The position numbers and the translations under genes were made by a program. Of a stretch of 64,000 nt of DNA, positions 1 to 12,234 are shown piece after piece (position 1 is the first letter of the stretch; every line of letters starts with the position of its first letter). The notes below the pieces were generated by a model. It had not been told where the DNA came from and ran no database searches. It was given only the letters and a program-made list of their open reading frames with translations. The DNA lies in contig JAKSZU010000012.1 in NCBI GenBank assembly GCA_026018925.1, positions 48,063,207-48,127,206 of the forward strand. The letters run 5' to 3'. Origin of the DNA: Tupaia tana (Eukaryota > Chordata > Mammalia > Scandentia > Tupaiidae).

Positions 1-48
1 TGGTGAACGCACGTGCCTATAGCGAAAAACCTCTCAAAAAAATCCTAA
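1..48 (+). mobile_element. SINE, long form, 3' end only
   Basis: Cut by the window edge: GGTGAACGCACGTGCC then TATAGCGAAAAACCTCTC and a short A tail. Confidence 0.8.
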
Positions 49-825
49 AAAATTAATAAACAAATAATAAGTAGCTGCTCAATAAGTGGTTTCTGTTACT
101 GGAGTGGATATGATAACAAGTATTAGGACCATCTATCTTAAATACAACAGAACAAAGAAGATAAAAGAAATGCAACTCATAAAAAAAAAAATGGAAAGTG
201 GTTCAAACCCACTTCATGGTAACAAAAAATCCCACTGATTTAATACAAAACAAATATCTCGTTCAAAGTAACACAGTCCGTGTGAGTGCTGCAATGGAGG
301 GAGAGGATTCTCATCTGCCCTGAGAGAGTATGACACTAAAGAATGAGTTTTGGAAGGACGGGTAGGAATTCTGTCAAAAGGCAGGAGATAGCACTGGAGG
401 GAGAGAGGACAATATGAACAAGCGTCTCTCCCTTCTCCTGTCAGTTCCCCAACCTCCCCCACGCTCACAGGAATAAAAATAAAATTAATCCCCTTCTCTC
501 ATCCAAGCATTTTCTCTTCGGCCTGATGGCTCTGTAATCCCCGCTCAATCCCCCTCACTCTCATCCCAGCCTAGCTTGTCTGCTCACAGCAAAGCAGCTC
601 TCCCTGGGAATGAATCTTCCCAGGTACGGAAGGGAGGGGAGGAAGAAATCTTAACTAGTAAGATATCTTATCAGTAAAGACAGAGGGATTCTCAATGAAA
701 GGGCAAGCTGATACATTAACATTTCTTTATGATCCAAAGCATCAGCACACAGTGGGGGCTCAGTCAATATTTACTGAATGAATTCAGTGTTAAAGAGAGG
801 TTCAGCCCCATATTTCTGATATACA

Positions 826-897
826 TAAGGTGGTCAGGAAAGTCATGATGCATTTTTGCATAGAAAAACACACCATGACTTTTCCAACCACCCAATA
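826..897. mobile_element. Mariner-type MITE, copy 1
   Basis: A palindromic element of about 72 bp with inverted ends GGTGGTCAGGAAAGTCATG and its complement, bounded by TA. Related copies are at 35484-35558 and 55220-55301. TA bounds and length fit a mariner/Tc1 internal-deletion derivative. Confidence 0.7.
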
Positions 898-1111
898 ATA
901 TTATAATATTATCCTGAGGAATTCTGATCTCATAGAGATCCTGGAACTTCCAGTAGGAAAGGAGGCCAAGGATAACTTTAGAACGCAGCAAAACACATGC
1001 TAGAACAAAGAAAAAACAATAAAGATCATACAAAATGCAGAGGGCAGCAGCCAAGATATGCTGGTGTGTGCTACCCACCCACGACGCTGACCAGAGACTT
1101 CTTTTTCTTGA

Positions 1112-1345
1112 ATGTTTGCCACAGAGCGTATGTCACCAGAGAGAGACAAAGAGAGGGGAGGTAAGAAATCACCCTCCCAGGGTGGATGGCCACACTGCCA
1201 TTCCTTCTTCTCTAGTCTCCTCTCAGGACTGGGCATGCACACACACATTCTTGACATAATTTTCACACTGCAGCGTTCAGGACTCGAACTGCAGATAGGC
1301 CATGTGGGATCCAGTGCCTTAACCACCATGCCACCTTCTGGCCCC
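1112..1345 (-). mobile_element. SINE, long form
   Basis: Diverged copy; the head complement ends CACCATGCCACCTTCTGGCC. The body is shortened. Confidence 0.8.
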
Positions 1346-1730
1346 TGGATTAGGGTTTTATGAGGGACAGGTAGTGAGTATCCCGCTGGGCATGATTTTA
1401 GGCAGAATTATGCAAAGTCCTGGCCTTAAAGAGTAAACACCAGACCCTTAGAGCTTAGTGGCTGAATTCATTGGTGTGTCCCAGGTGCTGGCTCTGGAGG
1501 GGCCAGTACACCCGCGTCATTTCTGGACCTTCGTAGATCAGTCTCCAAGGGGATACAAAGTCCTTGACCCCTGCACCATACCTCACTGGCTTCTCCACAC
1601 GCATCACTCTACCTCTGTGGGGTTTTTGATGTTTGTTTGTTTTGTTTTCATGAAATACATTTCTTTGTTTTCCTTATATAACTATGTACTCCTTATCTCT
1701 CTCGAGAGGGTTTTTGTTTGTTTGTTTGTT

Positions 1731-1960
1731 CCCCCCCCCCCCCCCCCCCCCCGCTGTGGGTGCACGTGCTCACCAGAGAGACAGCAAGAGAGAAATCACT
1801 CCCCCAGGGGGGATGGCCTTCTCCTTCATTCTCCTCTGGGATCTTGGGCATGCACGCACTTGTGTCCAGTGTGAATTTTAAGTGACCAGGTCCAGGACTC
1901 AAACCATCGTCCACTAGGTGGAAGTCCAGTGATGTAACCATTATGCCATCTGCTGGTCCC
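1731..1960 (-). mobile_element. SINE, long form, with poly(C) at its tail side
   Basis: Body and head are ordinary. Where the poly(T) complement of the tail is expected there are 22 C in a row (1731-1752), preceded by GTTT repeats. Confidence 0.85.
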
Positions 1961-2316
1961 ACCATGTACTCTAAAAGACCTGAACTCTCATATAATTCTG
2001 CCTCATGCTTGACACATACAGGTCAAAAAACCTGACTGGTGGTTGGCCAATACCATACATGCATGTATGCCTTGCACGTGTTGTATGTTTTATGATGGTT
2101 TATACATGAAGCACTCACCAATGTAGGAATTACTGAAAAAAATCTAGGATCCTCACTCAAGAGACTACAGACATCTGAAGAGATGAGGTTAGACTTGAAG
2201 CGGGATCTGAGATCAAGCATTACTTTACCTGGGACTCCCACCACCGCCATGCCTATCTCCCAGAGGCCAGCCCACAGGATCTTCCTGTGGCTGCTTCTAT
2301 CAGAAAAATGTGGGAC

Positions 2317-2586
2317 GGGAACCAGCACTTAGCGTAATGGCTATGTTGCTGGACTCCCACATAGTCGACCGCGGTTCGCGTCCCGGACCCGGTGGCTTAA
2401 AACTCACGCCGGGCGCGTGTGCGTGCGTGCCCAAGATCCCGAGAGGAGAATGGAGGAGAAGGGACTGCGGCGTGACCATCCCCCCTGGGGGGTGATTTCT
2501 CGCTTTCTGTCTCTATGTCTCTCTCTGTCTGTCTGGCGAACGCATGCGCCCTATAGCGAAAACCTCTCAAAAAAAAAAAGAAAAAA
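2317..2586 (+). mobile_element. SINE, long form
   Basis: Full length with most CpGs kept (GTCGACCGCGGTTCGCGTCC), so young. Another SINE starts 10 bp after its tail. Confidence 0.92.
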
Positions 2587-2595
2587 GTAAAATGG

Positions 2596-2847
2596 GGGAC
2601 CAGCAGTTGGCATAATGGCTCTGTCGCTGGATTCACGTGTAGTCAACCACGGTGGCTTCAACTCACACCAGGTGCGTGTGTGTGCATGCCCTAGATCCCA
2701 AGAGGAGAAGGGAGGAGAAGGGATTGCGGTGTGGCCATCCCCCCGAGGGGTGATTTCTCACTTTCTGCCTCTCTGTCTCTCTCTGTCTTTCTGGTGAGCG
2801 CACATGCCCTGTAGGAAAAACCTCTCAAAAAAAAAAAAAAAAAAAAA
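2596..2847 (+). mobile_element. SINE, long form
   Basis: Placed directly after the previous copy in the same orientation; about 20 bp missing around the B box; 21-A tail. Confidence 0.9.
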
Positions 2848-2879
2848 TAGCATCACGAGATCTATTTGCTATGTGTCTC

Positions 2880-2995
2880 TACCTGACTGAATTTCCTAAG
2901 GGCCAGGAATATGTGCTAATTACCACTATACCCCAGCACCGACTGCCTGCAGTCTGGTACACAGTAGGGATACCATAAATGTTTACTGAATAAAA
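2880..2995 (+). mobile_element. L2/MIR 3' end relic
   Basis: AGGGCCAGGAATATGTG, CCCAGCACCG and CAGTAGGGATACCATAAATG are the worn L2 end pattern (gene-body term, then the ...ATAAATGTTTACTGAAT end). Confidence 0.45.
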
Positions 2996-4714
2996 AGAAA
3001 GCTAGGCAAAAGGTCCCTGAACCAGGAATTGTGCAGACTCAGTGGATTCAAAGTTCACTTGTGAGAAATCAGGGAGAACCACCTTCTGAGATAGGCTGGG
3101 TGTAGGCAGCACATTCCTGTACACTCCTGGCAAGCCTGTCCTAAGTCACTGAAGACGCAGGAGCCAACCTGGAGCAGCCGTGCAAGAGACAGAGGTGAGC
3201 CAGGTCTTGAAACTATGGCCTCAGGAAGGTAAGGCCTTTGTGTGGACCATGCTCCTGGCGGGCCAAGTTTGGCGAACTCACATTTACTGCAGTGGGTGAT
3301 TGTCAGGGATGATCTCATTCACCTTCACAAAGGCCCGATGAGAAAGGATGACGGTCCGTCCAGTTTACAGGTGCAACTCTGAGGCCTCAGTCCTCAGGGA
3401 CTTCAGAGCCTTAGGATGGGCTCACAATGATGCTTAAGACAGGCTCGCAAAGCAGTGAGGAGGGTTTAGGATAGGCTCAGAAACAATGACGTATTTATAG
3501 AACCACACATTCCAAACGCCTTAAATCTCCTAGTTTCCCTCTCCTTCAGAGAGAGATACGAATTCCTCTAACATTAACATCCCAACAAGCTTCTTGCCTC
3601 CCTCCCATGCCGGAGGGCTCACTACCTCTCCAGTCAACCGACCTCCTCCTTGGGCAGCTCTGACTACTGAAAATGCTTTCTTACAAATTCCTGATTTCTG
3701 CTACTGACCCCACATATTTTCCTCATATCTACATGGAGCAAGGCTAACCTTGTACACGTGACAGCCCCACAGCGATCTGGAGGCCGTTATCAACTCCTCT
3801 CCCCCAGGGGTTTAGAAAGATCGCTGCAAAAGGAGATTGCACAGGCTGGTCATGTGAAATTTATTTCATGCAGGTTAACGAATGCTTTTCCTTGATAAGA
3901 GGAGTTAGAAGATGCCATAGCTTTGCAGTGAGGTCAATCCCAAGATGGGGAAGCAGGGAGGGTGGCGATGGCTGAGAAGGTGAACTAGACACCGAAATCC
4001 ACACACACCTGAACAACCATCTTCATGGAAAACAATAATGCAGAAGGGGCTTCTTAACTAGTAAGATACCTTACCAAGAAAGAAGGATGGACTCTCAATG
4101 AAAGGCATGCTGATAGTTCATTTTTGGTTCACCAAACTCCCTGTTTTACAAAGACGGGATCAAGAAACAGAGGGAAAGCAGCGCAAAGGAACACCGCTCT
4201 TACGAGGCAGGACCATAATTAAAAACCTTGAACCTGCAACCCAGTCCTCTTTGCACTACACTAGCAGGCATCTCCCTGCTCCAGAAAGCTACAGCAGTCA
4301 CTCGTGACCTCAGAACACTCGCGTAATAATAACAGCACCAGCTACAGGCTCACATTCACCACGTTTCCGAGAGGTAAAGGGAAGAAATGCATCAGCTCCG
4401 TTTTACAGAGGATGACCATGAGGCGCAGAGTGGCAAAAAGGACTTCTCAGGTTCTCTGGCAAATTGGATTTATTCTTGGAACTCGAAGCTCAGTTAAGAC
4501 TCTGCTTCTTCATTGACTATGAGCTATTGAAAGGGACTATGGAGTATCTTTCCCTCAAAATGGATTTCCTAACTCAAGGAAGGGACAGCCCCTGTCCGCT
4601 GCACTGTTTTGCACTGTTTTCTAACTGTTTTATAAGCTGGGTGTGCTGATAAAGAACAATCTTCAAAACCAAGTTCTTCTTTCCTTCCTGCCTCCCCAGC
4701 CAGCATGCTTCAAG

Positions 4715-4850
4715 GAACAGTGACAGAATTCTGGTTCCTGGTGGTGCCCTGACCGGCTCTGTGACCTGGGGCATCTCTCCTACACAGACCAAGCTCCAGT
4801 TTTCTCATCTTTCAAAACAGAAGCAATAAATGCCTCTTTGGTAACCAGGA
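4715..4850 (+). mobile_element. MIR relic
   Basis: CTCTGTGACCTGGGGCATCT and CAGTTTTCTCATCTTTCAAA correspond to the MIR core. Confidence 0.5.
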
Positions 4851-5059
4851 TGCTGTAGACTCAGATGACAAAGAGTAAGTGTGGAGAAGTGAGGCTCACT
4901 CCCACAGTCAGCAGCTGGTCCTTTGCTTTTTTCATATTTCCAGCTCCCTCACCGCCTTCCCTACTGTCCAGAGCAGGTGGAAGGGACATGAAGGTCTCTC
5001 CCAAGCAAGAAAGAAGAGAAACAATTGTGACACCCTTCCAATAGCCCTCAACACTTGTA

Positions 5060-5290
5060 TTTTCCAAACAGCACTGAACAGTCATTAGCACAATATCTAC
5101 GATTTGTGTTTCAGTCCTGTGCCACACACCATGTAAAGGGTTTTTCTACATGCTCTGCTGCTTTTAGTCCTCACAACTACCCATTTTACAGATGACAAAA
5201 CTTAGCCTTCGAGTTTAAGGGACGGCCAGTCGGCAGGGAAGCCAGGAAGCACTCCAATCCTAATCCAGCCAGGTGCATCTCAAAACTGCA
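5060..5290 (-). mobile_element. MIR relic
   Basis: CCTCACAACTACCCATTTTA then CAGATGACAAAACTTAG is the antisense MIR pattern. Confidence 0.5.
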
Positions 5291-5394
5291 ATGTGCCCAT
5301 GAATCAACTGGAGGAGAGTAACAGATTCTGCATCTGTAGGTCGAGACTGGGGCCTAAACTGCCACACTTCTAACAAGCTCCCTAATAGTACACG

Positions 5395-5520
5395 CTGAGA
5401 TGTTTTTAAAGGCGAGATTTTAAATTCCATTAAAGTAGAGCCTGTGTCACGGAATCCCCAAGGCTTAGCACTGGACATGCTCCAAATACTGTCAATAACC
5501 ACTTACTACTGAATGAGTCA
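5395..5520 (+). mobile_element. L2/MIR-type relic
   Basis: AGCACTGGACATGCTCCAAA and TACTGAATGAGTCAATGAAT resemble the end of L2/MIR. Very worn. Confidence 0.35.
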
Positions 5521-6059
5521 ATGAATATCTGGCTCAAAAGCCCATGCTTTAACACGTCTCTGTATCCAAGTGCCATTAGGTTCATTCCATCCTCAGCTCC
5601 CTAAGGTGTGATCACTACCATTTGCCAGACCAGGAAACAAGCTGAAAAGTGTTAAGTGGCCTAAGGTCTTACAGGCTTTGCACAGCAGGGGGTGGTCTGC
5701 CTTCAGACCCTTTGCCCAGAGCACACCAGTCCCAAGGGATGTGAGAGGAATGATTCCAGGCCAAGGGGTGGTGTGGTGAGGACCCACCCCAGCACGTGGC
5801 TGAAGAGGTCACCAGGGTGCTCTGCGCTGGTCCCCGGGGGAGAAAGGCAGCAGGCCGGTGCTCCCCAAGAGGGAAACAAGACGGAAGGAGAAGGCTGGTT
5901 CTGGGCTTAACGCCAGGCAGCAGCAGGCAGATGGTGAGGTGACCCCTAAGCTCATGGGAAGCCCCGCTGGGCTCAAGCACCCCCTGCGGGTCCCAGCTCT
6001 GGACAGACGCTGTCCAGCTTAGGAAGTGGGAAGGTTAGAGGCGTTTAGGGAAATCGCTG

Positions 6060-6660
6060 CCTAGCGATGAATCACCCAGCACATGACCCCGCCAGGGAGG
6101 GGAGGGTGAGGAACCGGCTCAGGATGCGGCGGGGGCTTGGAGAGGTCAGGCCTCGAGCCCAGCCCGCTTCGGCCATGATCTGGGGAGTGAAAAGAAGCCC
6201 CTCTCTCACTCAGCTCCACCTCCAGGCAGCCCCGTGCAATCCCCACCGGCAGGGTTCCCGGGGGCGACCGGACTCACGGCCTTGAGCTGCTCCAGCCGGT
6301 CCTTCATCCTGGTGCCCAGGCGCCCCGAGGCAGGTAGCGCGTCCCAGGTGAGAGCGTCCCAGGTGAGGGGCCGGAAGTGGCGGCTGGGCCTGGCCGGGGC
6401 GACAGAGCTCCGGGCGCAGGCAGAGGCGGGCGGCGGTCACCAGCTAGGAGGAGCGTCCGAGGCCACGGGAGGCTCCGCCGCGCCGCCCCCTCCGGCCCCA
6501 GCCGGCGCCGCGAGCTCCAAATCCGGCTCCCGGGCCGGCGCCGGCGCGCAGCGCTCAGCCTCCCGCGGGCCCGCCCCTTACCTGGCCGCGCCCCGCGCTC
6601 CTCCTTAAAGGGCCCGCGCCCGGCCGCGCCCTGGCGATCCTGGCGGCTCTGACTGCACGT
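6060..6660 (-). promoter_or_regulatory. STX3: CpG island, STX3 promoter and 5' UTR
   Basis: This is the only long GC- and CpG-rich stretch in an otherwise CpG-poor window apart from young SINEs. It covers STX3 exon 1 and at least 300 bp upstream of the ATG. A GC box (GGGGCGGG on the minus strand, 6570-6577) and a weak TATA-like CTTTAAGG (about 6601-6609) lie upstream of the start. The transcription start cannot be placed from sequence alone. A 14-base motif is present twice in tandem at 6339-6352 and 6354-6367 in the presumed 5' UTR. Confidence 0.75.
6278..6307 (-). CDS. STX3: Syntaxin 3, first coding exon
   Basis: Reading the minus strand from the ATG at 6307 gives ten codons, MKDRLEQLKA, which is the N-terminus of syntaxin 3. 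They are followed directly by a consensus GTGAGT splice donor at 6272-6277. Syntaxin 3 is a Qa-SNARE of the plasma membrane that drives vesicle fusion at apical membranes, in ribbon synapses and in granule exocytosis. In the known gene the first exon ends at this same alanine codon, which supports the call despite its shortness. The remaining exons (Habc domain, SNARE helix, C-terminal membrane anchor) lie to the left, outside the window. The exon sits in a CpG island, as expected for a broadly expressed gene. The STX1 and STX2 paralogues start similarly (MKDR), but the LEQLKA continuation and the OR10V neighbours favour STX3. Confidence 0.88.
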
Positions 6661-6669
6661 TCCCTAACT

Positions 6670-8030
6670 GGAGAGGTCCAGATGGAGGCTCCGGCGCTGA
6701 CACATCCCGCCACAGGGCTAAGGAAGAGTTAGGTGGGGTTCTGGCCTCAGCGCCTTCTCCACTGACAGCCACTTACTATCTGTGCCAGGCTCCGTACTAG
6801 GATCTGGTCCTCAGTTAATTCACTAGGCGGGGACACCCTCCCTAAAACGGATGGATAACTCTAAGACAATGTGATGTGTGCTATAGCAGGTGGGAGGAAA
6901 TATTCTAAGAATTTTAGGAGATATTCCGCCTGAAGTAAGGGCATTCCAAATAACGGAACCTGCGCGGTCTGGGGACGGCTTTTGAAACTGGTGGGGAAAT
7001 GGGAGTGTTCCCAGAGGAAATACTTAAAGACGAAGCAGGATGGGCCAGACTGGGGCGAGGAACTTGGACACTACAACATGCTGTTGGCGATCGAAACCCC
7101 TTCGGCAGATGGAAGCGGCTCCGTGTCGGAGTCAGACACCTGCCACTAACAGTTCGTGTGACTTGGGGAAGCTGTTTGTCAAAAGGGCGCTACTTACTTC
7201 CAGGTTTATAGCTCGGAAATAATGTCTAAGTTCGGGGTTCGCAGAGAGGCCTGCGTGAGAGGCGAGGGATTGAACCCTAGCCTGCAGCTCCGGGCTGTGA
7301 AACAGCAAAGTGCGCGTTGGCAGCTTTAAACCCGGTGATGTAACCATTCCCAGGTTTGGAAAGGTAGGTTCTTCTCCCTGCCCCTCCCTCTTTTCCCTAT
7401 CTCCTCCCCCACCCCTTCCTCTTTCCTATTTGTCTTCTTAGGAACAAATGACGTAATCGGCAAAATGGAGCTCAATAAAAAGAACTGACGAACCGAAGAT
7501 TTTATTATCAAGTTAGGGAAAAGAATCTGCTCTATCCATTCCGGTTAAAAGACTGTAGTTTTCCTGATTCTCACAGGACTTTGCCCTCTTCTGCGACCTC
7601 AGTGGGCTCCATGCTGACTTCGACCGCTCCCACGAAGATCCGCTGCGTGCAGCAGAAGTCGCCCCGCAGTTCTCAGCGCTAATCCTCTCGGAGGCCCTGC
7701 GCGTCTTTGCTCTCTGCGCTCAGGGCTGGAGTGACTTGTTTAGTGCCTGGAAGACTTCGCGCCCCCTGGTGGTCATACATGGGAAAGGAGAGTGAATCAG
7801 AAACAACCAGCCCACCTCTTTGGCTTAACGAATTTTTGATGGTGGGATAGCTAAGTCCCCTTGCTTCAGAAGAACGAAGTCTCGTGGGGGAGACAGAGAT
7901 GTGAATAAACTTGCATTAGAAGTCTGAAAAGGACCGTAGGAGTAGAGAGTAATTCTTTCTAAGGTATAAATCAAGCGACAGCCTGTCAGCCTCCACCTAA
8001 ACCTATCCAGGGGCTCCTGTTAAAGGATAA
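6670..8030. other. Region upstream of STX3, no feature seen
   Basis: Unique-looking sequence just 5' of STX3. Moderate GC up to about 7770. No coding frame or repeat that I recognise. Confidence 0.5.
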
Positions 8031-8035
8031 TTGTT

Positions 8036-8252
8036 GGAACCAGCAGTTGGCGTTATGGCTATGTCATGTCGCTGGACTCCCATGTAATCGACCGTGGTTT
8101 GAGTCCTGGACCCTGTGGCTTAAACTCAGTCCAAGCGCATGCACATGTGTGCCCAAGATCCCTGGAGGAGAAAGGAGGGGGTGATTTCTCACTTTCTGTC
8201 TCTCTGTCTTTCTGGCAAGTGCACAGGCCCTATTGCAAAATCCTCTTCAAAA
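8036..8252 (+). mobile_element. SINE, long form, body deletion
   Basis: Head carries a duplicated ATGTC; the GC-rich body between the purine block and GGGGGTGATTTC is missing. Confidence 0.88.
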
Positions 8253-8834
8253 CAAAACAAAATTGTTGGGTTTTGCTCTTTTAAAAGTTTTATCTCTTCC
8301 TTCGGTAAGTGATAAAGAATGAGAAGGAGAGAGAGGTCCTCAACAGAGTCTGGATGCTGCAATCCACTCCCAGCTTCAGCTGCCCTGGGTCAGGGGCATG
8401 GACGTGCCTGCCTCAGGTCCTCAGGGGGTTTCCAAATGTGTACCTGGAACCTTCCTATGTGGGCAGCCTTCGTGAGCATTGTCTTACTGCTGGCCTCCCA
8501 CAATAATTTTAAAAAGAATAAAATCAAGACTCATACAAACGTAAAATGAGCATATAGAAGATTTTAATATAATCCATTCGTTAATGAACCAGTATGAGGT
8601 TAAACCTATCCAGAGGAGAACTCAAACAGCAGATACCTACACAGGCAATCAGGAATGCTAAAAATGAGTATGTTAATAAATGTAAAACTGGCCTTAGGGA
8701 TGGTGGGAAGTCAACTGCACTTCTGCCAAAGAAAATTCATTTGCATCTCTATGATCAAAAATAATTTGCATTACCATCAATTTTCTCCAATTTAGAGAGT
8801 TAGAAAACAGCTACAAGACCATTGTTCTAGTTCA

Positions 8835-9470
8835 TTCCATTGCTAATAGCAGAAATACCACACTACTGATAATTTATGAAAACAGAGGTTTATTTAGCTT
8901 ATGGTTTAGAGATGCGAGGTGAAGGGCCACATCAGCCGCATTACCGCAGGGCATAGAGCAGGGAGCACACCCTGCAGTGTGTCTCTGTCCACATGTCTGC
9001 CTCATTCTGTGCCCTTATAAACTCACCAGAATTCAATCATGGGGCCCCATCCTGATGACTAATCACTTCCCAAAAGCCTCTCCTGTCTTTTTTTTTTTAA
9101 TTGCCAGAGGGTGCATGCACTTGCCAGTGAAAGACAGAGAGAGAGAGAGCAAGAAAGAACCCCTCATTGGGATGGGGTCACACCATAATCCCTTCTCCTC
9201 CATTACTTCATCCTGCAGAACTTTAGGGCATTCACACACACCTGCCAGGTGTGTTTTTTGAGCCACCAGGTACAAGATTGGACAGTGATAGGCCATGTGG
9301 GGTTTTACTCCCTAACCACTAGGCTATGGGGTCTGCCCCAAAGGGCCTACAATTCAACAATACAATTGGATTAAGTTTCTTCCTTGTATCTTCATAATAC
9401 AATGACGTTTCAACACATGAATTTGGGAGAGCGTGGCATAGTTACACAATAGTAACCACAAAAGGCACAG
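8835..9470 (-). mobile_element. Ancient LTR- or DNA-type repeat, split by a SINE
   Basis: ACAGAGGTTTATTTAGCTTA, CTAATCACTTCCCAAAAG and, beyond a SINE at 9090-9340, GTTTCAACACATGAATTTGGG occur in the order of a common old mammalian repeat. Family not determined. Confidence 0.4.
9090..9340 (-). mobile_element. SINE, long form, diverged
   Basis: Few CpGs left. Inserted into an older repeat. Confidence 0.75.
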
Positions 9471-11029
9471 ATCATTATAAAATGCACAGATCATTATAAA
9501 ATCAGATAGTCCAAAAGCATGCATTAAACAAGGCCTACCATGCTATAGAACGTCTGATTTCTCTCTCCATCTACCTATCTCTCCATGTATCTCTTTGCCA
9601 TTTAATTTTGTCATGTGTTCCAGACACTCCCACAGTAGTACCTTCCATGGTTGAACTGTTCTGATTGCATTAAAAGACTTCTTTGTTCCAAGAACAAAAA
9701 TTTCTCTCCCTATAATTTCTACCATTATTTCTTGTTCCTTGCCTTTGTCCAGAGAGTTGAGTAATGTAATCTCTTTCATAAAGTGGACTTTCCATAGAGC
9801 AGTAGAACAATTGCTCTACACATCGCCAGGAGAGCTGAGTCATAGACACATCTCTACCACAAAAAAAGCTGTCACTTGACTTCACACAATCTTTTTCTCT
9901 TCTGTCAAATAAAGGGATTGATCAAAATAGCTGATTCCTAGAGTTTTCAAGGTCAAAAAGATTATATATTCATTATTTTCATTCATTGATCTGTTGTTTT
10001 GAAAGACTTCAAATCCCTAACAAGTACATTTACTAAATAATAATAATAATTTAAAAAAATGGTTTCCTAGGACAGGATGTTTCCATGAAGAAGGAAAAAA
10101 AAATGACATTTTGTTAGCCTTATGCCCATAACAAAAATGACTACATGGTTTTCCTTACTTTTTTTTAAACTTTGACTGCAATTGGAACCCAAGAAGAGAA
10201 GCATCAGCACCATTCTCTCATCATGCCGTTCTACGCAAAGGTAGTTATTATAGACTCTGAGCCTTCTTTGAAATTCCTATTCGGTGTTAACTAAGTTGTC
10301 AATTTTATGTTAATATTTGCTCTTCCCCAACAGGCAGAAATATGGATTACATCTGCCAGTCATGTACAAAAAAACTTAAAAATGTCAGCTATCTGCGGGA
10401 TAAGGGACCTGGGAGAAGGGAGTCCACGGGCTGGTGAGGAGGCTTCATCATCTAGCCAAGTGGACTACGGGGTCTCCACGTAGAGCCTGGAGGCTCTAGG
10501 ATCAGTAGGAGCCCCTTCTTTCTGCACATTTTTTTTTTTATTTTTCTGCCTCATGGTGGCACTTGATTTCCCACCCTGTAAATGCAGCCGTTTCCCCTAT
10601 TAAATAAGAATGGTCAAAAAATTAAAATAAAACAGGCACACTCAGGAATTATTCAAGTGTTTGCATTTTGGTTTTAAAAAATCAGCCAATGCTTAATTGT
10701 GGCTTTACAAACAAAGCAGAGATCAAATCTTGAGATCTGGAAGCTCCATTTTCCTCTCTCCTCACTCTGAGTCTATTTCTTTCCCACTGGGGTAAAAAAG
10801 GGTGGCATCACTCTACCCCACCTGACCTCTAGGCCTGCTGTGGAAGAGGTGAGACCGCTTTCTGGCTGGTATACCTAGTGTCTCCAGGTAGTGGTGCTTA
10901 ATAGAAAGAGTTAAAGGGGGGTAGAGAACTGAAGAGGAAGATTCTTTCCCCCACAGCAACTCTTTCTTGAGGCAAAGAGGACAGAGAATAACCAGAATAC
11001 GAAATAAACTTCCGTTCTCCCCTTTATAG
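9471..11029. other. Intergenic, no feature seen
   Basis: AT-rich sequence without a recognisable gene. Other gene-free, unassigned stretches are 15870-16405, 28120-28565, 29805-30795, 32870-33580, 35560-36340, 40445-41180, 41665-42210, 43045-43400, 45180-45900, 50430-51365, 52820-53340, 54945-55215, 55970-56270 and 62455-62875. Confidence 0.5.
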
Positions 11030-11510
11030 TTTGTGTTAGCTACCTATCATTACCTAATAATTTGTCCTAAAATCTAGCAGCTTGAAACAATGAACATTTT
11101 TTAGCTCACAGTTTCCATAACATAGGAATCTATGTACAGCTTGTCTGGATGACTCTGTCTCAAGGTCTCTCAATGAAGAGACTTGACTACAGTCAAGCTG
11201 TCCATCTGGGCTGCAGTGTCATCTCAAGGCTCAACTGGGGAAGGATCTTCTTCCCAGATAGTTCATGGGGTCGTTGACAAGTTTTAGTTCCTCAAGTGCC
11301 ACTGTACTGGATGCTGTCCTTAGTTCCTTGCCGTGTGGGCCTCTCCACAGGGCAGCTCACAACATGGTAGCTAAATTCCATTAGAGCAAGAGAGGAGAGA
11401 GAGAGAAATAAAGTAGGAGATGAGTGGAAGCTGAAGGGCTTTTTGTAACCCAGTCTCAGGTGTGACACCCCATCATTTTTGCTATGTTCTATTATTAGAA
11501 GTAAATCACC
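11030..11510. mobile_element. Ancient interspersed repeat (family unsure)
   Basis: AATCTAGCAGCTTGAAACAA then TTAGCTCACAGTTTCC, CTGGGCTGCAGTGTC and GGGCCTCTCCACAGGGC fit a widespread old mammalian repeat. A SINE follows at 11511. Confidence 0.35.
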
Positions 11511-11770
11511 CAGACCAACAGATGGCAAAATGGTTACCTCACTAGACTCCCACGTAGTCAATCACAGCTCAAGTCCTGGACCCAGCAGCTTAAAACTCAC
11601 ACCAGGTGCATATGGGTGTGTGCCTAAAATCCTGAGAAGAGACTGGAAGAGAAGGAATTGCAGCATGACCATCTCCCCTGGGGGGTGATTTCTCACTTTC
11701 TGTCTCTCTGTCTCTCCCTGTCTCTCCAGTGAGCACATGCATCCTATAGCAAAAATTTCTCTTAAAAAAA
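11511..11770 (+). mobile_element. SINE, long form
   Basis: Head reads CCAACAGATGGCAAAATGG, B box CAGCTCAAGTCC; A9 tail. Confidence 0.85.
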
Positions 11771-12234
11771 AACATCACTAGTTTCAGCCCTTGAAGCAAG
11801 GGGATTATAGGAGGACATGAAAACAAGCAGCCAATTCGGTGACTGCCTAGAACACAGTTCAGATCCCAAAATAATGCGATTTCACCTTCCTAGTGCTTTC
11901 TTTCCCCCACATCCACCCTGGACAACTCCAACCCATTCTCCAGACCTCAGAGTGGATGCTTAGAGGGAAATACCTTACCCTCCAGAATGCAATCAGCATC
12001 CTTTGAATGTGCCTCTTTGACACCCTAGACTTTTCCATCAGAGCCCTGCCATACTACACAATTACCTAGCCACTTGTCTGCCTCCTGCACCTTCTATAAG
12101 CTCTGTGAGAGGCAGCAGCCTTCGTTCTCCTCTTCACAGCTGTGGATCCTGACCTGATCATAAAATCAAAATGTACCAGGTACACAGTCAATGTTTACTA
12201 TGGCTCTGTTATGTCTTTCTTCTGATTAAAACTA

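Larger units (their letters stand above)
1..6277 (-). other. STX3: STX3 intron 1 (part)
   Basis: Everything left of the STX3 exon 1 splice donor (6272-6277) should be the 5' part of STX3 intron 1, read on the minus strand. I looked for the next STX3 coding exon, which follows the LKA codons, and found none, so the intron runs beyond the window. Between the repeats listed separately, 50-1110, 1965-2315, 3000-4700 and 5520-6060 show no coding feature I can support. Confidence 0.75.

Noticed and set aside
6234-6652. Plus-strand frames of 91-124 codons across the CpG island
   Set aside because: GC-rich sequence rarely has stops; the real coding signal there is the minus-strand STX3 exon with its splice donor.
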